64,000 nucleotides of DNA from UBA1941 sp046329555 (GCA_046329555.1 JAXLUK010000001.1:372001-436000), one strand, 5' to 3'; shown: positions 8,014-17,681, counted from the stretch's first letter. Translations and numbers: made by a program. The notes: generated by a model not told the origin, from the sequence alone.

Positions 8014-9891
8014 TTAACGCTTGGCCCAGCGCATCAGAAAAACAGAAAAGGCTAACACCACGCATTGTCCTGTAAGTGTTTCTACCGTTGGAAATATACC
8101 TAACCAATCAATGGAGGTGAGCAACGGAACGCCATGAACGGTTAGCCATCCGGTTTCCTGAAAACTATGTAGTCCCTTTCCAGCCAAAATAACTGCCAGC
8201 GCAGCCATAAGCCACGAGGAAATTGCAAACAACCGCGGAATAGGCAAGCGCGCTGAAAAGCGCAGTGCTAAAATGGTTAGAGCCGCCACCAAGAAAAAGG
8301 CCAAAATCACACCCAAGGCAATAGCGCCACCTTGCTTACCATGTGATTCCATATGTAAGGTAGAGAGGAATAATACCGACTCAAATACTTCCCGAAAGAC
8401 CACGATGAAAGACAGTATGAATAAGCCCCACAAACTGCCCCCTTCAAGGTTTTTCAATTTCGTTTCTACGTATTCCTTCCATTGGCCTGAGCGACTTTTT
8501 CCATGCATCCAAAATCCAACATACAACAACATCGCTACAGCCATTATCGCCACAACACCTTCCATTAATTCTATGCGGCTCATATCCGGTAACAATTGCG
8601 TACCTGCCATCCATAACAGAAAACCTCCGGCAACGGCCGCAATCCATCCGGCATGCACATAATGTTTTGCATCGCGCATTCCGGTGTTCTTCAAAACCGA
8701 TAAAATCACCATGATAATCAGGAAGGCTTCCAATCCTTCCCGCAACAAAATAGAAATGGCTAATAACAAGGCCAGACCGAATGAAACATCCTTCTTCTCT
8801 AAAATTTTTCCTGCCTCAACAATCAGTGCTTTTGAAGATTTGATAGAATCAGACACCTCATGCAGCGGCCGATTTTCTTCCAGCATTTTGCGCACATTGG
8901 CCATCTGTTCTTCCATTCTGGCAATCAACTCGGGGTCAGTGGCACGCAGTTGTTTTTCTACTGGTTCAAAACCTTCCAGATAGGATAAAGTGGCTAGTTG
9001 GCGCGCTTCTTCGTAATTGCCGTTTCTGGCAGCATTCAAAGCCTCATCCATATACTTTTCTGAAAGCACAATAAACTGCATTTTGCTTACTTCTGGCTGG
9101 AAGAAGCGCACGCCCGCAATTTCTTCTTTAGTATAGTGCTGCTCAGAAAATTCCTGATCACTAAAGGTTGCAATTGTTTTGAGATCTGTAGTGCGGGGTG
9201 CCTTACCCGGATTTTGCTGCCGTAGCGTCATTACATAAAACGATACATTCCAAACCTCTTCATCGGTTAGCTCGGGATGCGCCTTCATGCCAGTACCATT
9301 TACCCCTAAGCGAACCGTATTGAAAATACCGAATGCAGAAAGCATCTTCATTCGTTCCTGATCGTGAAAATTTCTGGGCGGCGGATTGAGTTGTAATCCC
9401 TCCTTTCCATCGCCCATCCCCCTGCTGCCATGACAACGGGCACATTGCGCGGCAAACACAGCTTTACCCGCAGCCAGACTTGGATAGCTGGAAGGGGTTA
9501 CAATCATAGACGAAGCAGCAATTACCTTCGCCTTTAAACTGTTGGCCTGATCGCGCACCACACCAAATGGTGCTTTACCAGATACTAAACTATCTAAGAT
9601 ATGAACGCCTGATGAAATTTCTGAAGCGCTGGCTGGGGTCCATTCCGACTTAAAATCAGCGGTGTATTTTACTGCTAACTCGCCGAACTCCGTCATTTCT
9701 TTATACTCTGCAGCACTCTTAACACCACCTTTATCGTCAATAGCGTTGGCATAGTCTCTGCTCAAATAATTCAAGGTATGAACCAGCAAACGGGCATGTT
9801 CAGGATTGGCTGCTGCATTGGCGCTACCTACTACCGTAAAAAGAAGCATGGCCGCACCAACAAGCTTTCCGATTTCCTTATTTAGATTCAT
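8014..9891 (-). CDS. Cytochrome c / FTR1 family iron permease fusion
   Basis: 625 residues. A signal peptide (KLVGAAMLLFTVVGSANAA) is followed by a periplasmic region with one haem c site, CARCH at residues 150-154, and a helical linker of about 200 residues. A C-terminal seven-helix-type FTR1 permease carries the iron-binding motifs REGLE at 384-388 and REVFE at 500-504. FTR1 proteins move ferric iron after ferrous oxidation. The fused cytochrome probably passes the electron on, replacing the multicopper oxidase of yeast or the EfeO/EfeB partners of E. coli; this coupling is inference. The ATG at 9891 is preferred over a frame reaching 9933 because it starts the signal peptide. It lies 53 bp after ribE. 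Confidence 0.88.
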   Translation of the reverse strand: MNLNKEIGKLVGAAMLLFTVVGSANAAANPEHARLLVHTLNYLSRDYANAIDDKGGVKSAAEYKEMTEFGELAVKYTADFKSEWTPASASEISSGVHILDSLVSGKAPFGVVRDQANSLKAKVIAASSMIVTPSSYPSLAAGKAVFAAQCARCHGSRGMGDGKEGLQLNPPPRNFHDQERMKMLSAFGIFNTVRLGVNGTGMKAHPELTDEEVWNVSFYVMTLRQQNPGKAPRTTDLKTIATFSDQEFSEQHYTKEEIAGVRFFQPEVSKMQFIVLSEKYMDEALNAARNGNYEEARQLATLSYLEGFEPVEKQLRATDPELIARMEEQMANVRKMLEENRPLHEVSDSIKSSKALIVEAGKILEKKDVSFGLALLLAISILLREGLEAFLIIMVILSVLKNTGMRDAKHYVHAGWIAAVAGGFLLWMAGTQLLPDMSRIELMEGVVAIMAVAMLLYVGFWMHGKSRSGQWKEYVETKLKNLEGGSLWGLFILSFIVVFREVFESVLFLSTLHMESHGKQGGAIALGVILAFFLVAALTILALRFSARLPIPRLFAISSWLMAALAVILAGKGLHSFQETGWLTVHGVPLLTSIDWLGIFPTVETLTGQCVVLAFSVFLMRWAKR

Positions 9892-9944
9892 TTTAAACAA
9901 GGGCGAAGATAAGAACGGTTCTGGTTCCTGCAATATGATTTTTG

Positions 9945-10541
9945 TTAGCTCCTGCTTCTGGCATCCAGCATTCGAGCTACATACTTGCCAATGATATCAA
10001 ACTCGAGATTCACCATTTGGCCGGGGAGCAATCCTCCGATATTGGTATGGGCTGCAGTGTAGGGAATGATGGCCACGCTGAAAAATTGCTCATGGCAATT
10101 AAATGCCGTTAAGCTTACGCCGTTTACAGTAATCGAGCCTTTCTCTACTACCATTTGTGATTCACCGGGATGGTATTCGAAAGTGAAGACGGTACTGCCC
10201 TGCTGATCGCTACGGTCAACACATTTTCCAGCCTGATCTACATGTCCCTGAACAATATGTCCGTCGAATCGGCCATCGGCTTTCATGCATCGTTCCATAT
10301 TCACAGATTGACCAACAACCCATTGCTGTAGATTGGTTTTGGAAAGTGTTTCTGCTATGGCCGTCACGCGGTGTGCGCCGGGCCGAAGTTCTACCACAGT
10401 AAGGCACACGCCATCGTGCGCAACACTTTGATCAATTTTCAATTCATCAGAGATAGCCGATGAAATCCAAAAATGAATGTTGGATAATTCGCGCGTAGTT
10501 TCTTCTACGCGTCCTAAATCTTCAATAATTCCTGTAAACAC
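9945..10541 (-). CDS. ribE: Riboflavin synthase, alpha-type
   Basis: 198 residues starting MFTGIIEDLGRV, the hallmark N-terminus of the family. Two homologous barrels are visible: the first with VAHDGVCLTVVEL and HRVTAIAETLSKTNL, and the second with DGHIVQGHVDQAGKCV, GSITVNGVSLTAFNC and SVAIIPYTAAHTNIG. The enzyme dismutates two 6,7-dimethyl-8-ribityllumazine molecules to riboflavin in the cytosol. Length and both repeats are normal. It sits 18 bp after murQ and before the iron permease, with no other riboflavin gene in view. Confidence 0.94.
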   Translation of the reverse strand: MFTGIIEDLGRVEETTRELSNIHFWISSAISDELKIDQSVAHDGVCLTVVELRPGAHRVTAIAETLSKTNLQQWVVGQSVNMERCMKADGRFDGHIVQGHVDQAGKCVDRSDQQGSTVFTFEYHPGESQMVVEKGSITVNGVSLTAFNCHEQFFSVAIIPYTAAHTNIGGLLPGQMVNLEFDIIGKYVARMLDARSRS

Positions 10542-10559
10542 AGGGCAAATATAGCAGGC

Positions 10560-11375
10560 TTATTTCTTCAACGCATTCAGGGCTGCTTTAACCGAGCCAT
10601 GTTCAAGCAAAAGCAGGCGGGCTGCTACCAAATCGGTTAACCCACCCAAGCGAAGCACCATCTCCGCACCGCGTTCAATCAACTTTTCGTTACTGAGTTG
10701 CATATGCACCATTCGGTTGCCTTCTACCCGGCCAATTTTTATCATTACCGAAGTAGAAATCATGTTCAATACCAATTTCTGTGCGGTGCCTGCCTTCATA
10801 CGGGTGCTGCCGGTAACGAATTCAGGGCCCGTAACCACCACCACTGGAAATTCTGCTACTTGGGCAACCAGTGCGCCCGGATTACACGTAATACAACCAG
10901 TAGCAATACCTGCGTCCCGCGCAGCTTTCAGGGCTCCGATAACATACGGTGTAGTACCTGAAGCCGCAATACCAACAACCACATCGCGCTCGGTGATTTG
11001 ATGCTCTTGTAAATCGGACCAACCCTGGGTGCGACTGTCTTCTGCAAATTCCACTGCTTTCCTTATCGCCGCATCGCCGCCGGCAATTAAGCCGATGACC
11101 AGTCCGTGAGGCACGCCGAAAGTGGGCGGGCATTCACTGGCATCAACAATGCCTAATCTGCCGCTGGTTCCTGCGCCAATATAAAACAGCCTACCACCGG
11201 CCAGCATCCGGTCGGAAATTACATCTACCAAAACTTCAATAGCCGGAATGGCCTGTTGCACCGCCATGGGCACCGATTGATCTTCCTCGTTGATATGTGT
11301 AAGCATTTCCCGGGTGCTCATCTTTTCCAGATGCTGATAATGTGATTCCCTTTCGGTTATTCGTTCAATTGCCAT
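10560..11375 (-). CDS. murQ: N-acetylmuramic acid 6-phosphate etherase
   Basis: 271 residues, a little shorter than the ~298 of E. coli. Motifs include LAGGRLFYIGAGTSGRLGIV, DASECPPTFG, the IAGGDAAIRKAVE segment, VGIAASGTTPYVIGAL and TGSTRMKAGTAQKLVLN. These form the sugar-phosphate-binding SIS fold and its catalytic acidic residues. It splits the lactyl ether of MurNAc-6-phosphate to GlcNAc-6-phosphate and lactate during wall recycling. No MurNAc kinase is adjacent, but a GlcNAc-kinase-like gene lies at 26704. It is the first gene of the murQ-ribE-FTR1 run. Confidence 0.92.
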   Translation of the reverse strand: MAIERITERESHYQHLEKMSTREMLTHINEEDQSVPMAVQQAIPAIEVLVDVISDRMLAGGRLFYIGAGTSGRLGIVDASECPPTFGVPHGLVIGLIAGGDAAIRKAVEFAEDSRTQGWSDLQEHQITERDVVVGIAASGTTPYVIGALKAARDAGIATGCITCNPGALVAQVAEFPVVVVTGPEFVTGSTRMKAGTAQKLVLNMISTSVMIKIGRVEGNRMVHMQLSNEKLIERGAEMVLRLGGLTDLVAARLLLLEHGSVKAALNALKK

Positions 11376-11423
11376 GGGGCTAAATTAAGAATAGTAGTGC
11401 GGCTTACAGGGTCGCCTTGAACA

Positions 11424-11439
11424 ACAACTCGTGAGTTGT
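11424..11439. promoter_or_regulatory. Inverted repeat between murQ and the helicase gene
   Basis: ACAACTC and GAGTTGT form a perfect seven-base inverted repeat around GT. It lies 49 bp upstream of murQ and about 99 bp upstream of the divergent helicase gene. It could be an operator for a dimeric repressor. No matching regulator gene is adjacent. Confidence 0.3.
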
Positions 11440-11537
11440 ACAAAATGATTCACCTAAATCTTGCATCGAAGCACATTTCTGGGGTTAGAAAGAAATAGCC
11501 GAAACTACTTCCAGCCAGAACCCATACTTTCGTAGCA

Positions 11538-14000
11538 GTGAAGCAACGCAGCACGGGAGAAACGGTTATTCGAGACTGGATGCAAGCCAAAAATTGGTCG
11601 CCCTTCAAGTTTCAGGAAGACGCGTGGCAAGCCTATATGGATGGCCAATCAGGCCTGGTGAACGCGCCAACGGGCGTAGGCAAAACCTTTTCGCTATACC
11701 TGCCGGTGTTGATGGAATGGATTAATCAACACCCGGATGATTGGCAGTTTAAGAAGAAAAACGGATTGCAGTTGCTTTGGATTACACCTTTACGCGCTTT
11801 GTCAAAAGATTTAAAGCGCGCCATGGAAGAAGTGTGCGATGCCATTTCGTTACCCTGGCAAATTGGTGTTCGAACTGGCGATACCGGCGCAGCAGAAAAA
11901 AAACAACAACGTCAGCAATTACCAGAAGTGCTGATCATCACCCCGGAAAGTTTGCATTTATTGTTATCGCAAAGCGGCTACGCCAATTTACTACACACGG
12001 TACAAGCAGTAGTAATTGACGAATGGCATGAACTACTAGGCACCAAGCGCGGTGTGCAAGTGGAACTAGCCTGCAGCAGGTTGAAAGCAATTCGCCGCGA
12101 TAAAAATCAAGTATTCCGGTTATGGGCAATCAGTGCCACCATTGGTAATTTGGAAGAAGCCATGCAGGTGGCCTTGGGAAACAACTACAAGGATGGCATT
12201 TGCATTAAGGCTCAACTCAAAAAAAATATTGAAGTCGCCTCTATTCTTCCCGAAACCATTGAGAAATTTCCATGGGCTGGTCACCTGGGGCTGAAGATGG
12301 TAGAACATGTACTGCCTATCATCAAGCAGAGCCGGACCACGTTGCTGTTTACCAATACCAGAAGTCAGTCAGAATTGTGGTATCACGCGCTATTGGACGC
12401 CGAGCCCGATTTAGCCGGTTGTATAGCCCTGCATCATGGCTCAGTAGCGGCAGAAACGCGGGCTTGGATTGAAGGCGCATTACACGATGAAATATTGAAG
12501 GTTGTGGTATGTACCTCTTCGCTGGATTTAGGGGTAGATTTTCGTCCGGTAGACACCGTAATACAGGTGGGATCGCCCAAGGGTGTGGCGCGATTCGTGC
12601 AGCGCGCCGGCCGCAGCGGACATGCACCCAACGCACTCAGCAGGATTTATTTTCTGCCAACACATTCATTAGAATTAGCTGAAGCGGCAGCATTAAAAAC
12701 GGCCGTTAGAAACGGCATTATGGAACAGCGACAACGAGTGGTGGCTGCCTATGATGTACTGGTTCAATATTTATGCACATTGGCTGCTGGCGATGGTTTT
12801 TGCGCAGATCAACTTTATCAGGAAGTTAGTGCAACATATGCCTATCACCAACTTTCCATCGAAGATTGGCAACAGGTGTTGCACATTATTACGCAAGGTG
12901 GCGCGGCATTGCAGCAATATGATGATTACAAAAAGGTGATGTTGAATAACGGTGTATACCGCATGGCCAACCGCAAGGTTGCATTCCGGCACCGGCTCAC
13001 CATGGGTACTATTGTTGGCGATGTTATGATTCAAGTGCGATTTCTGAAGGGCGGATATATCGGTAGTGTGGAAGAGTCGTTTATTGCGCGTTTACAGCCT
13101 GGTTCAGTGTTTTCATTGGGCGGCCGGCATCTTGAATACGTGATGCTGAAAGATATGCAGGTGTTGGTACGCAAAGCGAAACCGGGTAAGGCGGTGGTGC
13201 CCAGTTGGTCGGGCGGCAGAATGCCGTTAAGCGCTAATCTGGGCGAAGTATTACGCACCACTTTTCAAACCGCATTTTCTAAAGAGAAAAGAGAGCCCGA
13301 AATTACTTTTTTGTTGCCGCTGTTTCGTTTGCAGCAGGAACGCTCTCACGTACCCGCCGAACAAGAATTACTAATCGAATACATCGAAACAGATGACGGC
13401 CATCATTTGTTTGTCTATCCATTTGAAGGGAGGTTAGTGCATGAAATAATGGCAGCATTAGTGGCCTACAGAATTAGCAGAATTAAGCCCATCACCTTTT
13501 CTATAGCCATGAATGATTATGGGTTTGAGTTATTGAGTGATCAACCCATTCCGGTGCACGAATTACCTTTAGCCACATTGTTTTCTTCCCACCATTTAAT
13601 GGAAGATATGCAGCGCAGCATCAACAGTACCGAAATGGCGCGAAGAAAATTCCGGGATATTGCAGTAATATCCGGATTAATTTTCAGGGGATATCCCGGA
13701 GCGGGGGTAAAGAATAAGCATCTGCAAGCCAATTCATCGTTATTGTTTAATGTCTTTTCAGAATTCGAACCACACCATCTGCTTTTACGACAATCATTCC
13801 ATGAGGCGTTCAATGACCAGATGGAAGAAGTTCGGTTGCGGCAGGCGTTGGAACGGATTCGTCAATCTTCCATCATCATCAAATATCCAAAGCAATTGAC
13901 CCCATTTGCGTTCCCGATAAAAGTAGATTCGCTGCGCGAAACACTAACCAGTGAAGCGCTAGCCGATAGAGTAAAAAAAATGCAGCAACAATCGCAATAA
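11538..14000 (+). CDS. Ligase-associated DNA damage response DEXH-box helicase (Lhr-like)
   Basis: 820 residues from a GTG start. Helicase motifs are clear: motif I APTGVGKT near 43-50, motif Ia WITPLRALSKDL, motif II DEWH at 161-164, SATIGN, an ALHHGSVAAETR segment, and motif VI as QRAGRSGHAP. The C-terminal half corresponds to the Lhr core extension. In many bacteria such proteins are encoded with an ATP-dependent ligase, an MBL-fold exonuclease and PdeM, as a repair module. Here only PdeM follows, one base after the stop. A TACTTTCG at 11525-11532 resembles the Bacteroidota -7 box. Confidence 0.9.
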   Translation: MKQRSTGETVIRDWMQAKNWSPFKFQEDAWQAYMDGQSGLVNAPTGVGKTFSLYLPVLMEWINQHPDDWQFKKKNGLQLLWITPLRALSKDLKRAMEEVCDAISLPWQIGVRTGDTGAAEKKQQRQQLPEVLIITPESLHLLLSQSGYANLLHTVQAVVIDEWHELLGTKRGVQVELACSRLKAIRRDKNQVFRLWAISATIGNLEEAMQVALGNNYKDGICIKAQLKKNIEVASILPETIEKFPWAGHLGLKMVEHVLPIIKQSRTTLLFTNTRSQSELWYHALLDAEPDLAGCIALHHGSVAAETRAWIEGALHDEILKVVVCTSSLDLGVDFRPVDTVIQVGSPKGVARFVQRAGRSGHAPNALSRIYFLPTHSLELAEAAALKTAVRNGIMEQRQRVVAAYDVLVQYLCTLAAGDGFCADQLYQEVSATYAYHQLSIEDWQQVLHIITQGGAALQQYDDYKKVMLNNGVYRMANRKVAFRHRLTMGTIVGDVMIQVRFLKGGYIGSVEESFIARLQPGSVFSLGGRHLEYVMLKDMQVLVRKAKPGKAVVPSWSGGRMPLSANLGEVLRTTFQTAFSKEKREPEITFLLPLFRLQQERSHVPAEQELLIEYIETDDGHHLFVYPFEGRLVHEIMAALVAYRISRIKPITFSIAMNDYGFELLSDQPIPVHELPLATLFSSHHLMEDMQRSINSTEMARRKFRDIAVISGLIFRGYPGAGVKNKHLQANSSLLFNVFSEFEPHHLLLRQSFHEAFNDQMEEVRLRQALERIRQSSIIIKYPKQLTPFAFPIKVDSLRETLTSEALADRVKKMQQQSQ

Positions 14001-14001
14001 G

Positions 14002-14631
14002 ATGATCGTTTGTAAGCAAGAACAACACCTGCAACTCACTTCAGAACGCGCCATTTTTTGGATAGAAGCGCAGTTGTTGATTATTTCCGATTTGCACATT
14101 GGAAAAGGCATGCATTTCCGAAAAGCGGGCATTCCCATTCCACGGGAAATACAACATCATGATTTGGATCGGTTAGGGAGGCTCATAGAGCGCTTTCATC
14201 CAAAGGAACTGGTGATTACCGGCGATATGTTCCACAGTCACAGTAATGCCGAAGTTGATTTATTCCATCAATGGCGCCAGCAATATCACCAACTGCCCAT
14301 CATACTCACCAAGGGCAACCATGATATTCTTCCCACACATCAGTATATTGGTTTAGGTATCCATTTGGTTGATCAGCACGATGTAGGTCCATTTACTTTT
14401 TCGCATGAACCAGCAGTTGAAGCGCGCTATTGCTTTCATGGGCACTGGCATGCCGGCGTTCAATTAGCCGGAAAAGGGAAACAGCGCCTAGCCCTACCCT
14501 GCTTTCATTTTTACCAGAATGCCTGCGTGCTACCGGCCTTTGCTACATTTAGCGGATTAGGTTTTCACCCTCCACAGCCGGAAGATGAAATTATTGCCAT
14601 AGCCGACGGACAGTTAATGGCAGTTTCGTAA
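14002..14631 (+). CDS. pdeM: Ligase-associated DNA damage response phosphoesterase PdeM
   Basis: 209 residues of the calcineurin-like phosphoesterase fold. Metal-ligand motifs appear in order: SDLHIGKGMHFRKAG, VITGDMFHSHSN, TKGNHD, FSHEP and CFHGHWHAG. This is the PdeM form associated with Lhr-like helicases, thought to process DNA ends or nucleotides in repair. It is separated from the helicase stop by a single base, so the two are co-translated. It ends flush against guaA on the other strand, with 0 bp between stop codons. Confidence 0.88.
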   Translation: MIVCKQEQHLQLTSERAIFWIEAQLLIISDLHIGKGMHFRKAGIPIPREIQHHDLDRLGRLIERFHPKELVITGDMFHSHSNAEVDLFHQWRQQYHQLPIILTKGNHDILPTHQYIGLGIHLVDQHDVGPFTFSHEPAVEARYCFHGHWHAGVQLAGKGKQRLALPCFHFYQNACVLPAFATFSGLGFHPPQPEDEIIAIADGQLMAVS

Positions 14632-16170
14632 CTACTCCCATTCAATAGTGGCCGGTGGTTTAGATGAAATATCATACACTACGCGATTGACACCGCGTAC
14701 TGAATTGATGATATCATTCGAAATTTTGGCCAGCAACTCGTGCGGTAGATAACTCCAATCGGCTGTCATACCATCGGTAGAATTCACCGCTCGAAGCGCC
14801 ACTACATTCTCGTAGGTGCGTTCATCACCCATTACGCCAACCGTCTTAACGGGTGTCAACACCACTCCAGCTTGCCACACTTTTTCGTACCATCCTGATG
14901 CTTTCAAATGATGGATAAAAATGGCATCAGCTTCTTGCAAAACGCGCACCTTTTCAGGTGTAATATCACCCAGAATGCGTACCGCCAACCCCGGCCCCGG
15001 AAACGGATGCCGGTTGAGAATATCAGGATGTAAACCCAATTCCTTACCAGCTCTTCTTACTTCATCTTTGAACAGATAACGCAAAGGTTCTACAATGCGC
15101 AATTTCAATCGCTCCGGCAATCCACCAACATTATGGTGGCTCTTAATTGTAGCGGAAGGTCCTTTCACGGAAACGGATTCAATAACATCAGGATAGATTG
15201 TGCCTTGCGCCAACCATTTCACTTCAGGATGCGCGTGAGACACTTCTTCAAATACTTCGATAAAAACACGTCCGATAATTTTGCGCTTTTGTTCAGGATC
15301 AGCAACAACCTTCAATTCCTGCAAAAATCGATCTCCGGCATCCACACCTTCCACGCGCAAACCCATATGCTGGTATTGTTCCAGTACTTGTTTGAACTCA
15401 TCTTTTCTTAACAAACCATTATCTACAAAAACACAAAGCAATTGATTGCCTATAGCGCGATGAAGCAACAAGGCGGCAACTGACGAATCCACACCGCCTG
15501 ACAAACCCAATATCACTTGTTCATTGCCAATTTGCGCTTTCAACCGGTCAATTGAATCGGAAACAAAATGGGCTGGCGTCCATTGATGTTGCAAACCACA
15601 AACGTCAAAAAGAAAATTCTTCAGGATAGTAGCACCCTCTGTGCTGTGATACACTTCCGGATGAAACTGCAAAGCATGAACGGCATGAGGAAATGCGCCC
15701 GGTTTCGACTGAAAAGCCGCTACCGGAATAGCATCAGAAGCCGCGGTAATGTCAAATTGAGTTCCCAGGGAAGTAATGCTATCGCCGTGACTCATCCATA
15801 TTTGCGAATGATTGCTAACGCCTGAAAATAATGCCGCCTGTTTGTTGAGAATATCCAGATGTGCTCTACCATATTCACGTTTACTGCTTTTTTCTACCTG
15901 GCCGCCGAAATGTTTGGCCAGCAGTTGTGCACCATAGCAAACCCCCAACACAGGGCGCTGTGCAATGAGTTCTTCTAATGGAATATGAGGCGCATCAACG
16001 TCGCGTACCGATGCCGGTGAACCGGAAAGGATGATCCCCATGATGTCATCCGTAATTTCAGGAAGATGATTATAAGGAACAATTTCGCAATACACCTCTG
16101 CCTCGCGCACCCGGCGAGCGATGAGTTGGGTATACTGCGAACCAAAGTCGATGATGAGCATTTTTTCCAT
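14632..16170 (-). CDS. guaA: GMP synthase (glutamine-hydrolysing)
   Basis: 512 residues, the normal length. The N-terminal class I amidotransferase has the nucleophile in LGVCYGAQLLA and the His-Glu pair in LQFHPEVYHS. The ATP pyrophosphatase domain contains the P-loop LSGGVDSSVAALLL, and the C-terminal dimerisation domain ends SSKPPATIEWE. It aminates XMP to GMP in the cytosol. It starts 18 bp after the DUF6913-like gene, so it may be the distal gene of the pheT run. Confidence 0.96.
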   Translation of the reverse strand: MEKMLIIDFGSQYTQLIARRVREAEVYCEIVPYNHLPEITDDIMGIILSGSPASVRDVDAPHIPLEELIAQRPVLGVCYGAQLLAKHFGGQVEKSSKREYGRAHLDILNKQAALFSGVSNHSQIWMSHGDSITSLGTQFDITAASDAIPVAAFQSKPGAFPHAVHALQFHPEVYHSTEGATILKNFLFDVCGLQHQWTPAHFVSDSIDRLKAQIGNEQVILGLSGGVDSSVAALLLHRAIGNQLLCVFVDNGLLRKDEFKQVLEQYQHMGLRVEGVDAGDRFLQELKVVADPEQKRKIIGRVFIEVFEEVSHAHPEVKWLAQGTIYPDVIESVSVKGPSATIKSHHNVGGLPERLKLRIVEPLRYLFKDEVRRAGKELGLHPDILNRHPFPGPGLAVRILGDITPEKVRVLQEADAIFIHHLKASGWYEKVWQAGVVLTPVKTVGVMGDERTYENVVALRAVNSTDGMTADWSYLPHELLAKISNDIINSVRGVNRVVYDISSKPPATIEWE

Positions 16171-16188
16171 GGTTCTGCGTATGATTTT

Positions 16189-16722
16189 CTACGTGGTTTG
16201 AATTTTCTTTAAAGTACTTTCCATCTGTTGCAGCAGATAATCCAGCCGCTGATTGGAGCCGCGTTCTATCATCAAATCGAAACAATGAAGATGAGCGGGA
16301 TGATACGCGCCAATACGACAAGTTGCCGCCGAAAAGGTAGCCAGATATTCCAGCGGCGCAATAAGATCAACCGTGGCACAAAGTAGTACGTCAAATGATT
16401 TTTTACAGAAGCCCAGCGCCTTCTCATCAACCGGTACACCATACCAGTTAACGGCGTTTCGGTTAAAAATTTGAATGTCGGCCTTATGATCAATTTTCTT
16501 ATCATTCAAATAACCATACACCTGAACTTCTTTCCCGACTCGGCGTAATTGCTCAGCAAATTTCGTGATAGTAATGTCATTATCAGGAAGGGTAGAATCG
16601 TAGATAATGGCAAAGGTTTTGGCCTGATCAAAATTCAGCAGGCGATGTGGCGCTTGCTGCGCTTTTCGCTGTTGAATTACCGATCGGAATAAGGAACGCT
16701 TGAGTTGCTCAAACCACTCCAT
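16189..16722 (-). CDS. DUF6913-like conserved Bacteroidota protein
   Basis: 177 residues. It reads AKTFAIIYDSTLPDNDITIT, then RRVGKEVQVYGYLNDKK, FNRNAVNWYGVPVDEKAL, FDVLLCATVDLIAPLEYLA, and AATCRIGAYHPAHLHCFDLM. This is a small alpha/beta protein conserved in Bacteroidota that I associate with DUF6913; the name is from memory. No catalytic site is evident. Its ATG overlaps the accA stop by one base (TGATG), so it is translationally coupled to accA. Function unknown, though coupling to fatty acid synthesis is possible. Confidence 0.65.
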   Translation of the reverse strand: MEWFEQLKRSLFRSVIQQRKAQQAPHRLLNFDQAKTFAIIYDSTLPDNDITITKFAEQLRRVGKEVQVYGYLNDKKIDHKADIQIFNRNAVNWYGVPVDEKALGFCKKSFDVLLCATVDLIAPLEYLATFSAATCRIGAYHPAHLHCFDLMIERGSNQRLDYLLQQMESTLKKIQTT

Positions 16723-17681
16723 CAGGCGGTCTCTTCTTTAAAAACCCCCATTTTAGAATAGCGCGCAATCCGGTTGTTGATGCGCTGTTCGGCAGATAAA
16801 GCCTTTAATTCATCCAATTCCCTGACGATGGCTTTTTTTAGTGTTCTGGCCATATCTTCAGGATTCTGATGAGCACCTCCCAGTGGTTCTTTGATTATAC
16901 CATCAATAATACCCAGTTTTAGCAAATCCTGAGGCGTTGGCTTTAAAGCGTCAGCCGCTTTTTCTTTGTGTTCCCAACTGCGCCAGAGAATAGAAGAACA
17001 TGATTCAGGAGAGATAACCGAATACCAGGTATTTTCCAGCATCAGCAGTTTATCACCAATGCCGATGCCCAGTGCACCACCTGAAGCGCCTTCGCCAATA
17101 ACAATACATAACACAGGTACCTTTAGCGAAACCATTTCAATGAGGTTGCGGGCAATCGCTTCACCTTGTCCGCGTTGTTCGGCTTCCTCTCCAGGATATG
17201 CACCCGGGGTATCGATTAATGTCACCACCGGCAAACCAAACTTTTCCGCCAACTTCATCAACCGCAACGCCTTTCGGTATCCTTCAGGATTAGGCATACC
17301 GAAATTGCGATACTGGCGCATCTTGGTATTCTGGCCTTTCTGTTGCCCGATAAACATTACACGATGTCCGTCAAATTCTGCCAATCCGCCTACAATCGCC
17401 TTGTCATCTTTAAAGTGCCTGTCGCCAAACAATTCAATAAACTTCGTGGCGATATATTCCATGTAGAACAGGGAATACGGGCGTTCCGGGTGACGCGATA
17501 ACTGAATGCGTTGCCAGGTAGTTAGATTTTGGTAGATGGCTTTCTTAGCTTCCAGAAGCGCATCTTGCGCCGCGCTAACGGCCGCATGCAGATTCAGTTC
17601 ACCCGATGCTTCCCGTTGCTTTAAATCATCTACCTGCGCTTGCAGGTTCTCTATCGTTTTTTCAAAATCCAGATAAATCAT
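16722..17681 (-). CDS. accA: Acetyl-CoA carboxylase carboxyltransferase subunit alpha
   Basis: 319 residues, normal for AccA. The N-terminal helical region (LDFEKTIENLQAQVDDLKQR) is followed by the crotonase-like core with GGLAEFDGHRVMFIGQQKG, LPVVTLIDTPGAYPG, EEAEQRGQGEAIARNL and GEGASGGALGIGIGD. It carries carboxybiotin's carboxyl group to acetyl-CoA together with AccD, which is not in the window. It overlaps the upstream membrane-protein gene as ATGA. Confidence 0.95.
   Translation of the reverse strand: MIYLDFEKTIENLQAQVDDLKQREASGELNLHAAVSAAQDALLEAKKAIYQNLTTWQRIQLSRHPERPYSLFYMEYIATKFIELFGDRHFKDDKAIVGGLAEFDGHRVMFIGQQKGQNTKMRQYRNFGMPNPEGYRKALRLMKLAEKFGLPVVTLIDTPGAYPGEEAEQRGQGEAIARNLIEMVSLKVPVLCIVIGEGASGGALGIGIGDKLLMLENTWYSVISPESCSSILWRSWEHKEKAADALKPTPQDLLKLGIIDGIIKEPLGGAHQNPEDMARTLKKAIVRELDELKALSAEQRINNRIARYSKMGVFKEETA

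Noticed and set aside
16966..17466. 166-codon plus-strand frame over accA
   Set aside because: Antisense to a clear accA gene; no signal, motif or ribosome site.
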